A stretch of 8,139 nucleotides of DNA from Clostridiales bacterium. GTDB taxonomy: Bacteria; Bacillota; Clostridia; Christensenellales; Aristaeellaceae. The notes under the pieces were generated by a model. That model was given only the letters and a program-made list of their open reading frames with translations, was not told where the DNA came from and ran no database searches. The stretch is from assembly GCA_004555155.1 (NCBI GenBank), contig SFJH01000054.1:1-8139 (forward strand). The letters are read 5' to 3'. The translations under genes and the position numbers were made by a program. Position 1 is the first letter of the stretch; each line of letters begins with the position of its first letter. This document shows, piece by piece, positions 6,276 to 8,139 of this stretch.

Positions 6276-6316
6276 ATTTTCGCCTTCTCTTCCATTCTTT
6301 ACTCTCAAGCGTAGCT

Positions 6317-6345
6317 ATTATATAGTCTGTTTGTTGCGAACAAAA
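6317..6345 (-). promoter_or_regulatory. Sigma-A promoter of the antiporter gene
   Basis: The minus strand has a perfect TATAAT (6322-6317), with a weak -35 TTTTGT (6345-6340) at 17 bases; TTGTTC (6343-6338) at 15 bases is an alternative. Transcription should start near 6310, about 35 bases before the ATG. The weak -35 together with an overlapping palindrome suggests a regulated promoter. Confidence 0.6.
6330..6344. promoter_or_regulatory. 15-base palindrome over the antiporter -35, possible operator
   Basis: TTTGTT and AACAAA are perfect inverted arms around GCG (6330-6344). The site covers most of the -35 element and part of the spacer, where a bound regulator would block RNA polymerase. 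It does not match the LexA, Rex or CcpA boxes I know. No regulator gene is adjacent. Confidence 0.45.
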
Positions 6346-6389
6346 CCGCGTTCCTGCGTCGGATTGGTAAAATCTCGGGCAAGGAACGC

Positions 6390-6420
6390 AAAAAGCGGCT
6401 CCCCTGAAAAGGAGAACCGC
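6390..6420 (-). terminator. Intrinsic terminator after the copper ATPase/HMA gene
   Basis: On the minus strand GCGGTTCTCC (6420-6411), loop TTTTCA and GGGGAGCCGC (6404-6395) form ten pairs with two G-T wobbles, followed by TTTTT (6394-6390). It lies about 40 bases past the stop at 6459 and separates that gene from the antiporter promoter. Confidence 0.85.
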
Positions 6421-6458
6421 CCTTCGCAGATCGACCGGTTTTTCCGGCAGCGGCGAAA

Positions 6459-6653
6459 TCAGTCGATGCCGACGACCTCGTAGCCCGCGTCCACGACCGC
6501 CTTGGTCAGCGCCGCGTCGTCCAGATCGGCCCGCACGGTGGCGGACTTGTCGGCGAGGCTGACCTCGACCTTGGGATCCAGCGGCTCCAGCGCCTTCTTC
6601 ACGTGCGCCACGCAGTGGGCGCACATCATGCCCTCGATGTGAATGGTCTTCAT
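6459..6653 (-). CDS. Possible internally started HMA copper chaperone (CopZ-like)
   Basis: Inside the ATPase-HMA fusion, ATG at 6653 opens the HMA domain exactly (MKTIHIEGMMCAHC, 64 residues to the shared stop). It is preceded by AAGGAGGA (6668-6661) at seven bases, a near-perfect Shine-Dalgarno and one of the best in the window, although those bases also encode linker residues. The product would be a free CopZ-like Cu+ chaperone with the usual fold pattern (beta-alpha-beta-beta-alpha-beta) and both cysteines. The sequence shows the site; that it is used is inferred. The chance alternative is that Lys-Glu-Glu codons happened to make the motif. Confidence 0.5.
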   Translation of the reverse strand: MKTIHIEGMMCAHCVAHVKKALEPLDPKVEVSLADKSATVRADLDDAALTKAVVDAGYEVVGID

Positions 6654-6944
6654 GGGAACTTCCTCCTTGATGGTTTGAACTTGAACGGGCCTTGCGCCCG
6701 CTTCAGCCGTTTTTTCAGGGGCGGCTGCCGCGCGCTTCAGCCGGAAGCCGCGCAGGCGCAGCGCATTGGTGACCACGCAGAACGAGCTCAGGCTCATCGC
6801 CAGCGCCGCGAACATGGGATCCAGCTCGATGCCGAAGGGGATCAGCGCGCCCGCCGCCAGCGGGATGCCGATGACGTTGTAGAAGAACGCCCAGAACAGG
6901 TTCTGGCGGATGTTGCGGATGGTGGCCTTGCCCAGGCGGATCAT
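6459..6944 (-). CDS. copA: CopA-type copper P-type ATPase, C-terminal fragment with fused HMA domain
   Basis: The last part of a P1B-type ATPase, which pumps Cu+ out of the cell, is present: IRLGKATIRNIRQNLFWAFF, then YNVIGIPLAAGAL (TM7, with the Tyr-Asn pair of copper pumps) and LDPMFAALAMSLSSFCVVTN (TM8, with the Met and Ser ligand region). An Ala/Pro-rich linker of about 30 residues follows, then in the same frame a 64-residue HMA domain with the copper-binding MMCAHC motif. The CPC motif, phosphorylation site (DKTGT) and nucleotide domain are all absent, because CopA similarity stops abruptly near 6944. The frame stays open through foreign sequence to 7193 without a plausible start. So this is a gene end, not a full pump, and probably cut by a chimeric or rearrangement junction. 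The call to copper rather than another metal rests on the TM7/TM8 residues and the HMA domain. Confidence 0.88.
   Translation of the reverse strand: MIRLGKATIRNIRQNLFWAFFYNVIGIPLAAGALIPFGIELDPMFAALAMSLSSFCVVTNALRLRGFRLKRAAAAPEKTAEAGARPVQVQTIKEEVPMKTIHIEGMMCAHCVAHVKKALEPLDPKVEVSLADKSATVRADLDDAALTKAVVDAGYEVVGID
6651..6668 (-). promoter_or_regulatory. Internal ribosome binding site in front of the HMA domain
   Basis: AAGGAGGA, seven bases, ATG on the minus strand, within the reading frame of the copper ATPase fusion. It decides whether the HMA domain could be made as a separate protein. Confidence 0.55.
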
Positions 6945-7025
6945 GTCCTCCGCCTTGCCCGCGCCCTTGCACCCGAACGAGTAGTTGAACCCGATGACGA
7001 CGTGCCGCGGATGCAGCGCCTCGGC
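6945..7025 (-). pseudogene. Sliver resembling RibF (riboflavin kinase/FAD synthetase)
   Basis: Read on the minus strand in the frame that continues into CopA, about 27 codons give AEALHPRHVVIGFNYSFG followed by CKGAGKAED. The HVVxGFNxxFGxxxxG pattern is the mid-part of the FAD synthetase domain of bifunctional RibF, roughly residues 100-125 of a 300-residue protein. It cannot belong to a P-type ATPase, whose sequence before the IRLGKATIR stretch should be the end of the P-domain with GDGxND. No other RibF sequence is nearby. The match is short and made from memory, so the family is moderately sure; that this is not CopA is more certain. Confidence 0.45.
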
Positions 7026-7026
7026 A

Positions 7027-8139
7027 ATGCAGAACATTCTCCAATACGTGGGAACCCTGCTGGGGCATCCCACCGTGACTGCCTTCGAGGATATGGAGTA
7101 TATCCGCCCGGATATGGATGCTTTCCGCCAGCAGCTGAACGACTGTATGGAGGCCGCCCAGACCGAAACCAAGGCGAACAGGCTGATGGACAAAATTTAC
7201 ACACTGTATGGAACCTACTACGATTTCTATACCGCCTGCGCCCTTTCCAATATTCACTACTGTCAGGACCTGACAGACACCTACTGGGAAGAGGAATACA
7301 ATTTCTGCACGGAAAACAGTGCCGAGGTGGATGCCGGCATGGATCAGCTTCTGTATGCGCTGGCTGACTGCAGTCTGAAGGACGCGCTGGAGCAGGAAGA
7401 CTTTTTCGGAGAGGGCTTTTTTGACGAGTATCAGGGTGACAGCATCTGGGACGATACCTTCACCGAGCTGATGAATCAGGAAGCCGGGCTGGAAAGCGAA
7501 TACTATGCGCTCAGTGCCCAGGCTCTGGACGCTGACTACTACTCCGACGCGTATTTCAATACCTACGGCGCCCAGATGGCGGAGCTGTTTGTGGAGCTGG
7601 TGGCCCTGCGGCAGGAGATCGCCGCCTACGCCGGCTACGACAGCTATCTGCAGTTTGCTTACGATTTCTACTACTACCGGGATTACACCCCGGCGCAGGC
7701 CCAGCAGTTCCTGGACGATATTCAGCGGGAGCTGGTGCCGCTGTATACGAACCTTTCCTATGATGTCTGGTCCCCCTACTATGACAGCTGCCCGGAAAGC
7801 GATACCTTTGCCTATGTGGAGGAATGCGCCGCGGCCATGGGCGGCACCGTCGGGGAAGCCTTCCAGCTGCTGAAGGAGGCAAATCTGTACGACATCGCCT
7901 ACAGTGAAAACAAGTACGACGCCTCCTTTGAGGTCTACCTGATGTCCTACGGCGAGCCGTTCATCTTCCTGAACGCCTCCCAGAGCGCCGGAGACAAACT
8001 GACCTTTGCCCACGAATTCGGCCATTTCTGCAACGATTATGCCTCCGGCGGCAGCATGGTGGGGGTGGATGTGGCGGAAATCTTCTCCCAAAGCATGGAA
8101 TTGCTGAGCCTGTTCTACTGCGAGAATACGGCGGATCTG
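7027..8139 (+). CDS. M3-family oligoendopeptidase (PepF-like), partial, runs off window
   Basis: An uninterrupted plus-strand frame of 371 codons reaches the last base. It encodes a zinc metallopeptidase of family M3 (oligoendopeptidase F group): FEDMEYIRPDMDAF (20-33) is the usual N-terminal opening, DFYTACALSNIHYCQDL (about 69-85) follows, and FAHEFGHFCNDYAS (327-340) holds the HExxH zinc site (H329, E330, H333). E351 is the likely third ligand. These enzymes cut short peptides. The remaining C-terminal part, some 150-200 residues, lies beyond the window. ATG at 7027 is the first in-frame start but has no Shine-Dalgarno, nor does GTG at 7075; no signal peptide is seen although similar clostridial proteins are often exported. 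The true start is probably missing at the junction near 7025. The segment is less GC-rich than its left neighbour (45% in 7201-7260 against 65% in 6781-6840). Confidence 0.85.
   Translation, partial: MQNILQYVGTLLGHPTVTAFEDMEYIRPDMDAFRQQLNDCMEAAQTETKANRLMDKIYTLYGTYYDFYTACALSNIHYCQDLTDTYWEEEYNFCTENSAEVDAGMDQLLYALADCSLKDALEQEDFFGEGFFDEYQGDSIWDDTFTELMNQEAGLESEYYALSAQALDADYYSDAYFNTYGAQMAELFVELVALRQEIAAYAGYDSYLQFAYDFYYYRDYTPAQAQQFLDDIQRELVPLYTNLSYDVWSPYYDSCPESDTFAYVEECAAAMGGTVGEAFQLLKEANLYDIAYSENKYDASFEVYLMSYGEPFIFLNASQSAGDKLTFAHEFGHFCNDYASGGSMVGVDVAEIFSQSMELLSLFYCENTADL

Noticed and set aside
4734..6314. Plus-strand 526-codon open frame opposite the antiporter
   Set aside because: The translation is dominated by His, Gln, Arg and Ala, which is the shadow of a GC-rich gene on the other strand. 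The antiporter frame has full family motifs and membrane segments.
6945..7080. Insertion-sequence junction as the cause of the gene breaks
   Set aside because: No terminal inverted repeats, target duplication or transposase fragment could be seen on either side.
6715..8091. Minus-strand 458-codon open frame opposite the peptidase
   Set aside because: It is antisense to the M3 peptidase, which has a clear HEFGH zinc site; the long open frame is a by-product of the opposite codon usage and it crosses the junction near 7025.

Overview
The window looks like a piece of a GC-rich, endospore-forming Firmicute of the class Clostridia. The evidence is a Firmicutes-type 5' end of 16S rRNA at the left edge, a dipicolinate synthase pair (dpaA-dpaB, made only by spore formers), strong purine-rich Shine-Dalgarno sites, and two genes that resemble clostridial DUF6323 and DUF6179 families. 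I cannot name a genus. The window starts inside 16S rRNA and ends inside a gene, as a metagenomic or single-cell contig might.

Left part (1-1950), all on the minus strand: dpaA and dpaB overlap by an ATGA and are followed after only 26 bases by a consensus rRNA promoter (TTGACA, 17 bases, TATAAT), a leader of about 230 bases and the first 69 or so bases of 16S rRNA. In front of dpaA is a nested inverted repeat whose 3' arm contains the dpaA Shine-Dalgarno. A sigma-K-like -10 element lies inside this repeat and a sigma-A-like promoter lies upstream of it. This is the most interesting regulatory structure in the window.

Centre (1950-6350): divergent from dpaA is a plus-strand two-gene unit, a DUF6323-like small protein overlapping a DUF6179-like protein, both of unknown function. 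Converging on them from the right is dsdA (D-serine dehydratase, minus strand). Upstream of dsdA, also on minus, is a CPA-type cation:proton antiporter with its own promoter and terminator. A 15-base palindrome overlaps the -35 region of that promoter.

Right part (6390-8139): a terminator, then the last two membrane helices of a CopA-type copper ATPase fused in frame to a C-terminal HMA (copper-binding) domain. The HMA domain has its own perfect Shine-Dalgarno and ATG inside the fusion. The ATPase is lost abruptly at about 6945. There a sliver of about 80 bases, reading like RibF (riboflavin kinase/FAD synthetase), is followed at about 7025 by an opposite-strand, visibly less GC-rich M3-family oligopeptidase gene that runs off the window end. 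Two family changes within 100 bases, with no mobile element visible, suggest an assembly or amplification chimera, or a real rearrangement, so the order of genes right of about 6945 should not be trusted.

No tRNA gene, CRISPR array or insertion sequence was seen.
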